Below, piece by piece: positions 1 to 5,652 of a stretch of 6,382 bases of DNA. The notes beneath the pieces are model-generated. The model was not told the origin of the DNA. It saw only the letters and a list, made by a program, of their open reading frames with translations, and searched no databases. Numbering within the stretch: position 1 is the first letter of the stretch; every line of letters starts with the position of its first letter. The stretch comes from Bacillota bacterium. GTDB lineage: Bacteria > Bacillota_A > Clostridia > Clostridiales > Clostridiaceae. The position numbers were made by a program, and so were the translations under genes. The stretch spans positions 1 to 6,382 of the forward strand of contig JAJXYA010000295.1 in assembly GCA_021780795.1 (NCBI GenBank), written 5' to 3'.

Positions 1-15
1 TACGCTGCTTTTTCA

Positions 16-759
16 CTATAAATTAAATATATCCTTTAGAACCTCATACCTCTCATGAGTAAGAAGAGCATCCTTATCTGTGTTTTTTAGCTTTACAACA
101 TAAGTCCATCTACCATAAGGATAAATTTTACAAATCATAGAAAGATTTATAATATAAGATTTGTGGCTTCGAAAGAATTGATTTTTATCTAATCTTTCTT
201 CTAATTCACTTAATGCTTCGGAGGTAATATAGCTATTATCCACAGTATAAATAACCGTATTTCTATCTTCTCTTTGAACAATAACTATATCATTTGTATC
301 TACAAAACTTATACCTTCTTTATTTTTAATTAGTATCTTATCTAATCCTTGCTCATGGCGGATTATTTTGTGCATTACCTCCTGATTTTCCTCACCATTT
401 AATGTTTTAATACGATTTAAAGTTTGATAAATCCTATCTAGTTTAAAAGGTTTTACAAGATAATCAAAAGCATAAAGTTGAAAAGCTTCTGTCATATAAG
501 TAGCATGTGCAGTAGCAAAAACTATGATTGTTTTAGGGTTTAAATCCATTATTCTTTTTGCACATTCTATTCCATTAAGCCTTGGCATCTCAACATCTAA
601 AAATACAACTTGCGGCCTTGATTCTTCAACAAAGGAGAGAACAGCCTCCCCATCGGCTGCCTCTCCTATAAGTTTAAAACCTTCTACTTTTTCAATGGCT
701 TTTTTCAAAACCATTCTCATGCCCTGTTCATCGTCTCCTATTATCACTTTAAATTCCAA
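16..759 (-). CDS. LytTR-family response regulator (receiver + LytTR DNA-binding domain)
   Basis: This 247-residue cytoplasmic transcription regulator should be phosphorylated by a partner kinase and bind DNA as a dimer. The receiver domain covers about residues 3-120. It shows the acidic pair D9-D10, the phospho-acceptor D55 in FLDVEMP, T83 in the FATAHA segment and K103 in LVKPF. A LytTR domain follows at about 138-243, with the typical FFRSHKSYIIN stretch at 196-206 and the late THERYEVLKD helix. The start is TTG at 757-759: in-frame stops lie just upstream, and the first internal ATG would remove the acidic pocket. The gene begins 6 bp after the stop of the 85-residue gene, and its ribosome binding site lies in that gene's end, so it is probably co-transcribed with floA. 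Its likely partner is the kinase at 2749-3609, because Spo0B-type two-TM kinases commonly pair with LytTR regulators. The family is certain; the pairing and target genes are inferred. Confidence 0.95.
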   Translation of the reverse strand: MEFKVIIGDDEQGMRMVLKKAIEKVEGFKLIGEAADGEAVLSFVEESRPQVVFLDVEMPRLNGIECAKRIMDLNPKTIIVFATAHATYMTEAFQLYAFDYLVKPFKLDRIYQTLNRIKTLNGEENQEVMHKIIRHEQGLDKILIKNKEGISFVDTNDIVIVQREDRNTVIYTVDNSYITSEALSELEERLDKNQFFRSHKSYIINLSMICKIYPYGRWTYVVKLKNTDKDALLTHERYEVLKDIFNL

Positions 760-764
760 CAGTT

Positions 765-770
765 ATCACC
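765..770 (-). promoter_or_regulatory. Ribosome binding site supporting a TTG start for the LytTR regulator
   Basis: On the minus strand GGTGAT lies 5 nt upstream of the TTG at 757-759 and matches the anti-Shine-Dalgarno 3' end AUCACC. A second purine stretch, AAGGAAG (772-778), lies 12 nt away. Both overlap the last codons or stop of the preceding 85-residue gene, which suggests translational coupling. The weak start codon may keep regulator levels below those of the upstream products. Confidence 0.5.
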
Positions 771-1023
771 GCTTCCTTCTTTTTGACTTTGGTTTACCAA
801 ATATTTCGGAATACACCATTGCTTGCACAATGTTTTCTTCATTGAAATCTAAATCTAAATATGATAATTCTTCTTTTCTCTCTACCTCTACCTTCAGAAC
901 TTCAGGCTTTTCCTTCTTAGTTGTAGTTGAGCAATTATATCTAGCATATTCCATTGATACTAATTTTCTGAGGTTCTCAGATTCCACATCTTTTGGTACG
1001 CCCTTGTCTCTAGATTTAAACAT
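766..1023 (-). CDS. Small soluble protein with basic C-terminal tail, function unknown
   Basis: I do not recognise this 85-residue protein. It has no signal peptide or membrane segment. The first half is charged and probably flexible, with one cysteine (C31) and a lysine/glutamate-rich linker at about 36-53. Residues 54-60 are acidic and hydrophobic (SYLDLDF). Residues 61-76 could form an amphipathic helix (EENIVQAMVYSEIF). The end, GKPKSKRRKR at 76-85, is strongly basic. The gene is real: its ATG follows a GAGGAG site at good spacing, it fits between floA (5 bp away) and the LytTR gene (6 bp away), and the frame fills the gap exactly. The basic tail could contact acidic membrane lipids, RNA or a partner protein. 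Its position suggests a role linked to FloA or to the regulator. In Bacillus subtilis floA is also followed by a small gene (yqfB), but I cannot show homology. Confidence 0.8.
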   Translation of the reverse strand: MFKSRDKGVPKDVESENLRKLVSMEYARYNCSTTTKKEKPEVLKVEVERKEELSYLDLDFNEENIVQAMVYSEIFGKPKSKRRKR

Positions 1024-1028
1024 AACTT

Positions 1029-2021
1029 CTACTCCTCAATATTCTTGGGTGCATTATACATATTTTCTTGCTTTTTATTCTTACTAGCTTTAGAAATAGA
1101 CTCTCTCATATTGGTATCTGCTATTACATTTTTCATATCATAATAATCCAAAACTCCTAGATTGCCGTCTCTTAATGCTGCTGCCATAGCTCTTGGAATT
1201 TCTGCTTCTGCTTCTACTACCGCTGCTCTCATTTCCTGCTCTCTTGCCACCGCCATTGCTCTTCTTTCTTCCGCCTTTGCCTGGGCTATATTTTTATCAG
1301 CTTCAGCTTGAAGTGTTTGAAGTTGTGCACCAATGTTTCTTCCAACATCTACGTCTGCAATATCTATAGATAATATTTCATAAGCAGTACCTGCATCTAG
1401 TCCTTTTGCAAGAACTGTTTTAGATATGGCATCTGGATTTTCTAAAACTTCTTTGTGAGAAGTTGCAGTACCTACTGTAGCTACAATACCTTCAGCAACC
1501 CTAGCAAGCACTGTTGCCTCTCCCGCTCCACCTATTAATCTATTTAAATTAGCTCTTACTGTTACCCTTGCCTTTGCTAAAAGCTCAATTCCATCCTTTG
1601 CAACTCCAGAAACATTTGGAGTTTCAATAACCCTCGGTGTTACACTCATTTTTACTGCTTCAAGTACATCTCTACCTGCAAGATCGATAGCTGCTGCCCT
1701 TTCAAAAGGCAAATCGAAACTTGCTCTATGAGATGCAATAAGTGCATTTACTACTGCATCAACATTTCCTCCAGCTAAATAGTGAGCCTCTAATTGATTT
1801 ACACTTACTTCTACTCCACCCTTTGTTGCTTTTATTAGTGGTATCACAATCTTCTTAGGCGTAACCCTTCTTAACCTCATACCTATCAAATTGAAAAAAC
1901 TAACCTTCACATTTGCAGCTAAGGCCGAAATCCATAATCCCACTGGCACAAAACTTAAAAACAAAGCTAAAATACATGCTATAACTCCTATAATAATAAC
2001 TAGAGCAATAGTACTATCCAT
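1029..2021 (-). CDS. floA: Flotillin-like membrane scaffold FloA
   Basis: FloA proteins oligomerise on the inner face of the cytoplasmic membrane, organise functional membrane microdomains and affect membrane fluidity. In Bacillus they support several kinases and proteases. This 330-residue protein is full length for the family (B. subtilis FloA has 331). A hydrophobic membrane anchor lies at about 4-25. The SPFH-like domain covers about 40-230, with family-typical segments such as [20 protein letters not shown] and [20 protein letters not shown]. An Ala/Glu/Arg-rich coiled coil follows at about 235-285, then a polar tail at 305-330. The ATG is preceded by AAGGGGG (2029-2035) at 7 nt. It follows the NfeD gene by 68 bp, with no convincing terminator between them. 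The nfeD-floA order matches the usual partnership of these families. The unusual neighbours are the kinase upstream and the regulator downstream. Confidence 0.97.
   Translation of the reverse strand: MDSTIALVIIIGVIACILALFLSFVPVGLWISALAANVKVSFFNLIGMRLRRVTPKKIVIPLIKATKGGVEVSVNQLEAHYLAGGNVDAVVNALIASHRASFDLPFERAAAIDLAGRDVLEAVKMSVTPRVIETPNVSGVAKDGIELLAKARVTVRANLNRLIGGAGEATVLARVAEGIVATVGTATSHKEVLENPDAISKTVLAKGLDAGTAYEILSIDIADVDVGRNIGAQLQTLQAEADKNIAQAKAEERRAMAVAREQEMRAAVVEAEAEIPRAMAAALRDGNLGVLDYYDMKNVIADTNMRESISKASKNKKQENMYNAPKNIEE
1032..1037 (-). promoter_or_regulatory. Ribosome binding site of the 85-residue gene, embedded in the end of floA
   Basis: The last two codons of floA (GAG GAG, encoding the C-terminal Glu-Glu) double as the GAGGAG ribosome binding site for the next gene. 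Its ATG lies 8 nt further on, after the floA TAG stop at 1029-1031. Ribosomes finishing floA are thus placed next to the start of the small gene, which argues for coupled translation. Confidence 0.65.
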
Positions 2022-2089
2022 AATGTTACCCCCTTCTATTTTTTAATAATATTAATCAATATATTATTATTTACTTTGAGCGATTAATC

Positions 2090-2614
2090 CTACTTTTTAT
2101 AAGTAATTTTACTTTCAGTGAGTACTCTTACAACAATCCTTCGTCCTTCTACTTTTATAATTTTCACCTTCGTATTCTGCGAAATAAATTCTCCTTCTGA
2201 AACTACATCCAATTTTATTCCATTAAACTCCGCAGTACCTGCGGGCCTTAAAATTGTTAATGCAACACCTTCTTGCCCTACAAAATATTCAAGGTCCTCC
2301 GCTCCGATGTATCCATTTTCCTTTTTTTGAGTTTCATGCAAAATAAGGATTTTTGAGAGACGTCCTTTTGTTACAGATTTCAAAACAAAATTAAGCGTTA
2401 CTCCGAGTATTGCAATTATAATACCTAGGAGCACCAATACTTCAATAACGCTATTAGCAGTGAGTACTACCCCTGCAATAAGAAGTATTGCGCCTAAAAT
2501 TCCTGGTATACCAAAGCCCGGATGAAACATCTCTACAATCACAAATATGAACCCAAATGCAAAACACATAATAGCAAGCCCGCTTATATTTGATAAAAAA
2601 CTTATTAGCTCCAT
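2090..2614 (-). CDS. nfeD: Short-form NfeD membrane protein (TM region + OB-fold domain)
   Basis: NfeD proteins are partners of flotillins and similar SPFH proteins. This 174-residue protein is the short form, without the N-terminal ClpP-like serine protease domain of long NfeD proteins. It has hydrophobic segments at about 6-29, 36-53 and 56-78, with the conserved HPGFGIPG turn at 31-38 between the first two. A soluble C-terminal OB-fold domain follows (about 110-170: GQEGVALTILRPAGTAEFNG, then a VSEGEFI strand and KVEGRRIVVRVL). In size and layout it resembles B. subtilis YuaF (partner of FloT) rather than the long YqeZ that sits with FloA in that species. The ATG is preceded by the G-rich site AAGGGGGT (2621-2628) at 6 nt. 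The gene lies 134 bp downstream of the kinase and 68 bp upstream of floA, so it may be transcribed from the kinase promoter, its own promoter or both. Confidence 0.92.
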   Translation of the reverse strand: MELISFLSNISGLAIMCFAFGFIFVIVEMFHPGFGIPGILGAILLIAGVVLTANSVIEVLVLLGIIIAILGVTLNFVLKSVTKGRLSKILILHETQKKENGYIGAEDLEYFVGQEGVALTILRPAGTAEFNGIKLDVVSEGEFISQNTKVKIIKVEGRRIVVRVLTESKITYKK

Positions 2615-2633
2615 ACCACCACCCCCTTGAAAA

Positions 2634-2661
2634 TTTATATATTTACCTTATGACAATACAA
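2634..2661 (-). promoter_or_regulatory. Possible sigma-A-like promoter in front of nfeD
   Basis: On the minus strand TTGTAT (2656-2661) and TATAAA (2634-2639) are separated by 16 nt. Transcription would start roughly 12-15 nt before the nfeD ATG, leaving a short leader that just contains the ribosome binding site. The -10 is good and the -35 is poor (3 of 6). In such AT-rich sequence this match is only suggestive. Confidence 0.3.
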
Positions 2662-2697
2662 TACACCCTTAGTATTTTAAAAAGAATAGATAATCGT

Positions 2698-2720
2698 TAA
2701 ACAATACATATGCTTGTCTA
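2698..2720. repeat. Interrupted inverted repeat between kinase gene and nfeD, candidate operator
   Basis: The arms TAAACAA (2698-2704) and TTGTCTA (2714-2720) are complementary at 6 of 7 positions. They are separated by 9 bp holding a CATATG. The arm centres lie 16 bp apart, between one and two helical turns. The repeat sits about 85 bp upstream of the nfeD start and upstream of the possible promoter at 2634-2661, where an activator could bind. It has no T-tract and is not a terminator. No binding protein can be named. Confidence 0.35.
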
Positions 2721-2748
2721 AAATGTCCTATTTACAGTATTATATTTT

Positions 2749-3609
2749 TTATCGAGGAATCCACCCCTCAAAAATAGTAGCCTCACTATCACTAAATATT
2801 TCAATATCTCCCTCGTATTTTTGGAGGATATCTTTTACAATATATAATCCCATACCTTCTCCTTGCTCTCCCTTTGTGGTGACTCCAGCGTCAAAAATTC
2901 TATTAATCCATTCTTCTCTAATCCTAGGGCCATTGTTTTTAATCCTAAATCTATAGGTCTTTAAATCCTCAGACAGTTCAATTTTAATAATTCTATTTTC
3001 TCCTCTCTCTTGAAGCGCATAAATAGCATTATCAATAATATTTCCAAGCACTCTGCAAAACTCCCAGGCTGGCACCTTTAAATCTTCTAGTGCAGAGGTT
3101 ATTAAAATTTCTGTTTTAATTCCCCTTTTTTCTCCATAAAGTATTTTTGCTTGGAGCAGTGCATTTACCGCAGGATTTGAGGTCTTTAATACCTTGTTTA
3201 TCCTTTGAATATCTTTAAATACCTTTTCAATGTATCCTGTGGCTTCAAAGTATTCTTCCATTTCCATTAAACTATACACTACTTGTAAATGGTTCATGAA
3301 ATCATGCCTTTGGCCTCTAAGTGTTTTATTTAAATCTTCTAACTGTCCTAAAGTACTCTTTAACATACTGTATTCCATGTTATTCTCATTTAAAGAACTA
3401 ATATCTTTAATAACAAAAAAACTGTTAATAACACCAAGAACTATTAATACATATATAATCAATTCCCCATTATTAAATTTTTCTTGAAAGTTCAGGAAGT
3501 TTTTATCGAAGTAATTATATATTACCACTCCTAAAATGGTGCTAACTTGAATTACATTTAAAAAAATCACTGTAACTATAGTTTTATTAACATTTAATTT
3601 TTTCTGCAT
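2749..3609 (-). CDS. Two-TM sensor histidine kinase (Spo0B-type phosphoacceptor box, GHKL ATPase)
   Basis: This 286-residue membrane kinase should autophosphorylate and pass the phosphate to a response regulator. Two membrane helices lie at about 10-33 and 50-68, joined by a loop of only about 15 residues, so there is no room for an extracellular sensor domain. The phosphoacceptor helix carries H102 in RHDFMNHLQ, the type found in Spo0B-like, CitA/DcuS and AgrC/NatK-like kinases. The GHKL ATPase domain shows an N box (NIIDNAIYA, 190-198), a G1-like segment (KNNGPRI, 224-230) and a G2 box (GEGMGLYIV, 250-258). The ATG is preceded by AGGAGG (3622-3627) at a rather long 12 nt; an in-frame TAG just upstream excludes a longer form. 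It is the first gene of the minus-strand group that continues with nfeD, floA, the 85-residue gene and the LytTR regulator. That regulator is its probable partner, although three genes separate them. Confidence 0.93.
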   Translation of the reverse strand: MQKKLNVNKTIVTVIFLNVIQVSTILGVVIYNYFDKNFLNFQEKFNNGELIIYVLIVLGVINSFFVIKDISSLNENNMEYSMLKSTLGQLEDLNKTLRGQRHDFMNHLQVVYSLMEMEEYFEATGYIEKVFKDIQRINKVLKTSNPAVNALLQAKILYGEKRGIKTEILITSALEDLKVPAWEFCRVLGNIIDNAIYALQERGENRIIKIELSEDLKTYRFRIKNNGPRIREEWINRIFDAGVTTKGEQGEGMGLYIVKDILQKYEGDIEIFSDSEATIFEGWIPR

Positions 3610-3806
3610 ATATTTCTAGCGCCTCCTATATTTTACACTTTATAGTTTATCAAATGTTTTACAATAAAGGAATATTTATTTACTTAGCATAGCTAAAAGA
3701 TATGGGCTATAACTTTATTTTTAAAATATTATTAAAACCTTTATTATAAATATTTTATTTTATTTTTGGTTAAACTTCTTAGTAGATATAATAAGGAGGG
3801 AATACT
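3610..3806. promoter_or_regulatory. Divergent intergenic region between kinase gene and DUF1540 gene
   Basis: This very AT-rich spacer must hold both divergent promoters, but neither is clear. Towards the kinase, TATAAA at 3639-3644 has only a poor -35 (TTATTG, 3662-3667). Towards the DUF1540 gene, a perfect TATAAT at 3787-3792 lies too close to the ribosome binding site to make a usual leader. An AAGGAGGG site at 3793-3800 sits 6 nt before the DUF1540 ATG. A small interrupted palindrome, TTAGC-ATA-GCTAA (3684-3696), lies near the middle and could be an operator for either gene. Confidence 0.4.
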
Positions 3807-4127
3807 ATGTCAAAAATTAACTGTAGCGTTGAAAATTGCTCTCACAATAATGAAAACACCTGTTATGCTAACGTAATAAATGTTGGTGGGAAAAGTGCAA
3901 AAAAAGATTGTGACACTTGTTGTGCTTCTTTCTTAGATAATAAGCATTATGACCATCTTACAAGTAACATTAATGAAAAGGGTAATGAGTGCAGCGCAAT
4001 TACCTGTAATGTGGGTACCTGCACTTATAACTCTAATAATCTCTGTAGTGCTGAGTCCATAGATGTTAGTGGCAAAGATGTTAATCTCTACTTAGAAACT
4101 AACTGTTCAACTTTTAAAACCACATAA
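3807..4127 (+). CDS. Cysteine-rich protein with two DUF1540 units
   Basis: This 106-residue protein has 11 cysteines and is built from two DUF1540-type units, at about 4-42 and 65-103. Both units have the same spacing C-x4-C-x7-C-x19-C (C6, C11, C19, C39 and C67, C72, C80, C100). Shared surroundings include the Asn-rich NNENTC/NSNNLC segments and V-x-GK turns. Unit 1 has extra cysteines C35 and C38, and C62 lies in the linker. No signal peptide or membrane segment is visible. The function of DUF1540 is unknown; four regularly spaced cysteines per unit suggest a small metal site or a disulphide-stabilised fold, but the sequence does not decide between them. The start is supported by AAGGAGGG at 6 nt. 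It is the only plus-strand gene here. It converges on the rubrerythrin gene and probably ends at the hairpin at 4152-4183. It may be a single-gene transcript. Confidence 0.9.
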   Translation: MSKINCSVENCSHNNENTCYANVINVGGKSAKKDCDTCCASFLDNKHYDHLTSNINEKGNECSAITCNVGTCTYNSNNLCSAESIDVSGKDVNLYLETNCSTFKTT

Positions 4128-4151
4128 GTAAATAATTTTTATAAAAAATAT

Positions 4152-4183
4152 AGGGTTCCTAAGTATTACTACAAAGGAACCCT
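4152..4183. terminator. Bidirectional intrinsic terminator between DUF1540 gene and rubrerythrin
   Basis: AGGGTTCCT (4152-4160) and AGGAACCCT (4175-4183) form a perfect 9-bp stem with a 14-nt loop. On the plus strand it is followed by a T-rich stretch (TTATCTTTATTT), and on the minus strand by ATATTTTTTAT. It sits 24 bp after the DUF1540 stop and 6 bp after the rubrerythrin stop, so it can serve both convergent genes. The long loop makes the hairpin somewhat weaker than a classic one. Confidence 0.8.
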
Positions 4184-4189
4184 TTATCT

Positions 4190-4735
4190 TTATTTATCGA
4201 AATATCTTTCTAAAAGACCTTTAAAAGCCCTACCATGTCTTGCTTCATCTTTGCACATTTCATGTACTGTATCATGAATTGCATCAAGGTTTTTTTCTTT
4301 TGCAAGAGCTGCAAGCTTCTTCTTGCCAGCACAAGCTCCATATTCTGCCTCAACTCGGGCCTTTAAATTTTCTTTAGTATTAGGCTTTACAACTTCACCT
4401 AAAAGTTCTGCAAACTTAGCTGCATGCTCTGCTTCTTCAAAAGCAATTCTTTTGTATGCTTCAGCAACCTCAGGAAGTCCTTCTCTATCTGCCTGCCTTG
4501 ACATTGCAAGATACATACCCACCTCTGTGCATTCACCTATAAAATTCGCTCTTAGGTCATTTATAATCTCACTATCAACATCAGTTGCCACACCAATTCT
4601 ATGTTCATCTGCCCATACTAAATTGTCTTTTACCTCGTTAAACTTACTTGAATCAGCCTTACAAATTGGGCATACTTCAGGCGGCTGGTCTCCTTCATGA
4701 ATATATCCACATACTGTGCAAACAAATCTTTTCAT
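4190..4735 (-). CDS. rbr: Reverse rubrerythrin (rubredoxin domain N-terminal, diiron domain C-terminal)
   Basis: Rubrerythrins reduce hydrogen peroxide (reverse types also oxygen, via NADH-dependent electron donors) in the cytoplasm of anaerobes. This 181-residue protein has the reversed domain order known from Clostridium acetobutylicum. The rubredoxin-like Fe(Cys)4 site comes first (C6-x2-C9 and C22-x2-C25, residues 1-35), followed by the four-helix diiron domain (about 50-178). Likely iron ligands are E68 (GECTEVGMY), E101 and H104 (EEAEH), a glutamate in VEAEYGA (E129 or E131), and E164 and H167 (DEARH). All expected motifs are present and the length is normal. The ATG has a strong AGGAGG site just upstream (4742-4747). 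In clostridia such genes are often derepressed by PerR loss or oxygen exposure, but only a half-match to a PerR box is visible here. It lies 82 bp downstream of the pseudouridine synthase gene and probably has its own promoter. Confidence 0.96.
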   Translation of the reverse strand: MKRFVCTVCGYIHEGDQPPEVCPICKADSSKFNEVKDNLVWADEHRIGVATDVDSEIINDLRANFIGECTEVGMYLAMSRQADREGLPEVAEAYKRIAFEEAEHAAKFAELLGEVVKPNTKENLKARVEAEYGACAGKKKLAALAKEKNLDAIHDTVHEMCKDEARHGRAFKGLLERYFDK

Positions 4736-4773
4736 TTATAATCCTCCTACTACAAAATATACTTTTTCAATAT

Positions 4774-4804
4774 AGTATTTTTCTTTTTTATATATTTTAG
4801 TCAA
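4774..4804 (-). promoter_or_regulatory. Possible promoter of the rubrerythrin gene
   Basis: On the minus strand TTGACT (4799-4804, 5 of 6 to the -35 consensus) is followed after 19 nt by AATACT (4774-4779, 4 of 6 to the -10 consensus). The spacing is longer than the ideal 17. A good -35 in the gap between two unrelated genes supports independent transcription of the rubrerythrin, but the -10 placement is uncertain. Confidence 0.4.
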
Positions 4805-4817
4805 GGATTATAAAGAT

Positions 4818-5498
4818 TTATCCATTTCTTAATTCTATTACTTCTTTTTCTGTGAGATAACGCCACGTACCGTTATCTATTGCATCAATTTTTATATTAA
4901 TAATTCGAATTCGTTCGAGTCTCACAACTGTATATCCAAAGACCTTGCTCATTCTACGAATTTGTTTATTTAATCCCTGAGTGAGAATAATACGAAAAGT
5001 ATCCTCACTTATTCTATTAACTTTACAAGGTCTCGTTTTAGCTCCCGAAATCTCCACGCCTTCAGACATCTCTTTCATAAAAATGTCATCAAAAGGCTTA
5101 TTCAAAGTTACTATATATTCTTTTTCATGTTCATTTTCCGATTCTAAAATTTTATTTGCGAGTTCTCCATCATTTGTCATTAATATTAACCCTTGTGATG
5201 CCTTATCGAGCCTACCAACAGGGAAAATATATTCTGGATAGTTCATAAAACTAATTATATTGCTTTCCACGGTCTTTGCTGCAGTACACGTAATTCCTAC
5301 TGGTTTATTTAATGCAATATAAATTTTATGCTTCAGTGAAATAGGCTCATCATCAATAAGAATATTATCTTCTTCTTCTACCCACTGCCCAGGCTCGCAA
5401 AGCTTCCCATTTACGATTATTCTATTTTCCACAATAAGTCTATTGGCTTCTGTTCTCGAACAAATCCCATAGTTGCTAAGAAGTTTATTTATTCTCAT
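4818..5498 (-). CDS. rluF: 23S rRNA pseudouridine synthase, RluF-like
   Basis: Enzymes of the RsuA/RluB/RluE/RluF family isomerise a single uridine in rRNA to pseudouridine. E. coli RluF acts on 23S rRNA U2604. This 226-residue protein has an N-terminal S4 RNA-binding domain (about 1-50: RINKLLSNYGICSRTEANRL, then a VNGKL turn). The catalytic domain has ALNKPVGI (62-69), the active-site D98 in GRLDKASQGL (95-104), HEKEYIV (124-130) and the closing QGLNKQIRRM motif (174-183). LNKPVGI, NKILESENEHEKEY and QGLNKQIRRM resemble RluF more than RsuA or RluB. It lacks the long basic C-terminal extension of E. coli RluF. The ATG is preceded by an AAGGG-type site of moderate strength. It lies downstream of the permease terminator, so it should start its own transcript. 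The exact target base is inferred from the family. Confidence 0.93.
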   Translation of the reverse strand: MRINKLLSNYGICSRTEANRLIVENRIIVNGKLCEPGQWVEEEDNILIDDEPISLKHKIYIALNKPVGITCTAAKTVESNIISFMNYPEYIFPVGRLDKASQGLILMTNDGELANKILESENEHEKEYIVTLNKPFDDIFMKEMSEGVEISGAKTRPCKVNRISEDTFRIILTQGLNKQIRRMSKVFGYTVVRLERIRIINIKIDAIDNGTWRYLTEKEVIELRNG

Positions 5499-5549
5499 TT
5501 TAAACCCTTTATCCTTTCACTTGAAAATTCACCAAAATTGCTTAATTAA

Positions 5550-5555
5550 ATTATA
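5550..5555 (-). promoter_or_regulatory. Possible -10 element for rluF
   Basis: A perfect TATAAT occurs on the minus strand about 50 bp upstream of the rluF ATG and just downstream of the permease terminator, where a promoter is expected. No good -35 lies 16-18 nt upstream (best CTGTTT), and a second TATAAT at 5563-5568 shows how common such matches are in this AT-rich gap. Confidence 0.3.
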
Positions 5556-5573
5556 TACATATATTATAAATAA

Positions 5574-5611
5574 AACAGGAATTATTGTGTTTTGCACTTA
5601 TAATCCCTGTT
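5574..5611 (-). terminator. Intrinsic terminator of the KimA-like permease gene
   Basis: On the minus strand AACAGG...CCTGTT arms continue inward through ATTAT/ATAAT and GTG/CAC pairs, with a mismatch and a small internal loop, to form a hairpin with a short A-rich loop. The RNA then runs into TTTATTTATAAT. It starts 41 bp after the permease stop, in the right place to end that transcript before rluF. Confidence 0.75.
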
Positions 5612-5652
5612 GTATTCAACCTTATTCTTATTTTCTAAACTTAAAAATGATG

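Noticed and set aside
524..1087. Plus-strand open frame of 187 codons
   Set aside because: It lies antisense to the regulator, the 85-residue gene and the end of floA, all with clear family or operon support. It has low-complexity Ser/Phe-rich composition and resembles no known protein.
2045..2068. AT-only inverted repeat between nfeD and floA (AATAATAT / ATATTATT)
   Set aside because: The stem is made only of A-T pairs and, in the direction of transcription, is followed by A residues rather than a T-tract, so it is not a terminator. Chance is likely at this base composition.
2693..2701. LytTR-like half-site ATCGTTAAA in the kinase-nfeD gap
   Set aside because: It matches the loose LytTR consensus at only some positions, and no convincing direct repeat lies 10-13 bp away.
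3787..3792. Perfect TATAAT just upstream of the DUF1540 gene
   Set aside because: It directly abuts the AAGGAGGG ribosome binding site; transcription starting about 7 nt downstream would lose that site. It is more likely chance than the working -10.
4323..4700. Plus-strand open frame of 125 codons
   Set aside because: It is antisense to the rubrerythrin gene, whose protein motifs are unambiguous; the Ser/Ala-rich translation is a mirror of its codon usage.
4807..4813. Half-match to a PerR box (TTATAAT on the minus strand) upstream of rubrerythrin
   Set aside because: The second half ATTATAA at the required spacing is absent (CCTTGAC instead), so peroxide-regulator control cannot be claimed from sequence.
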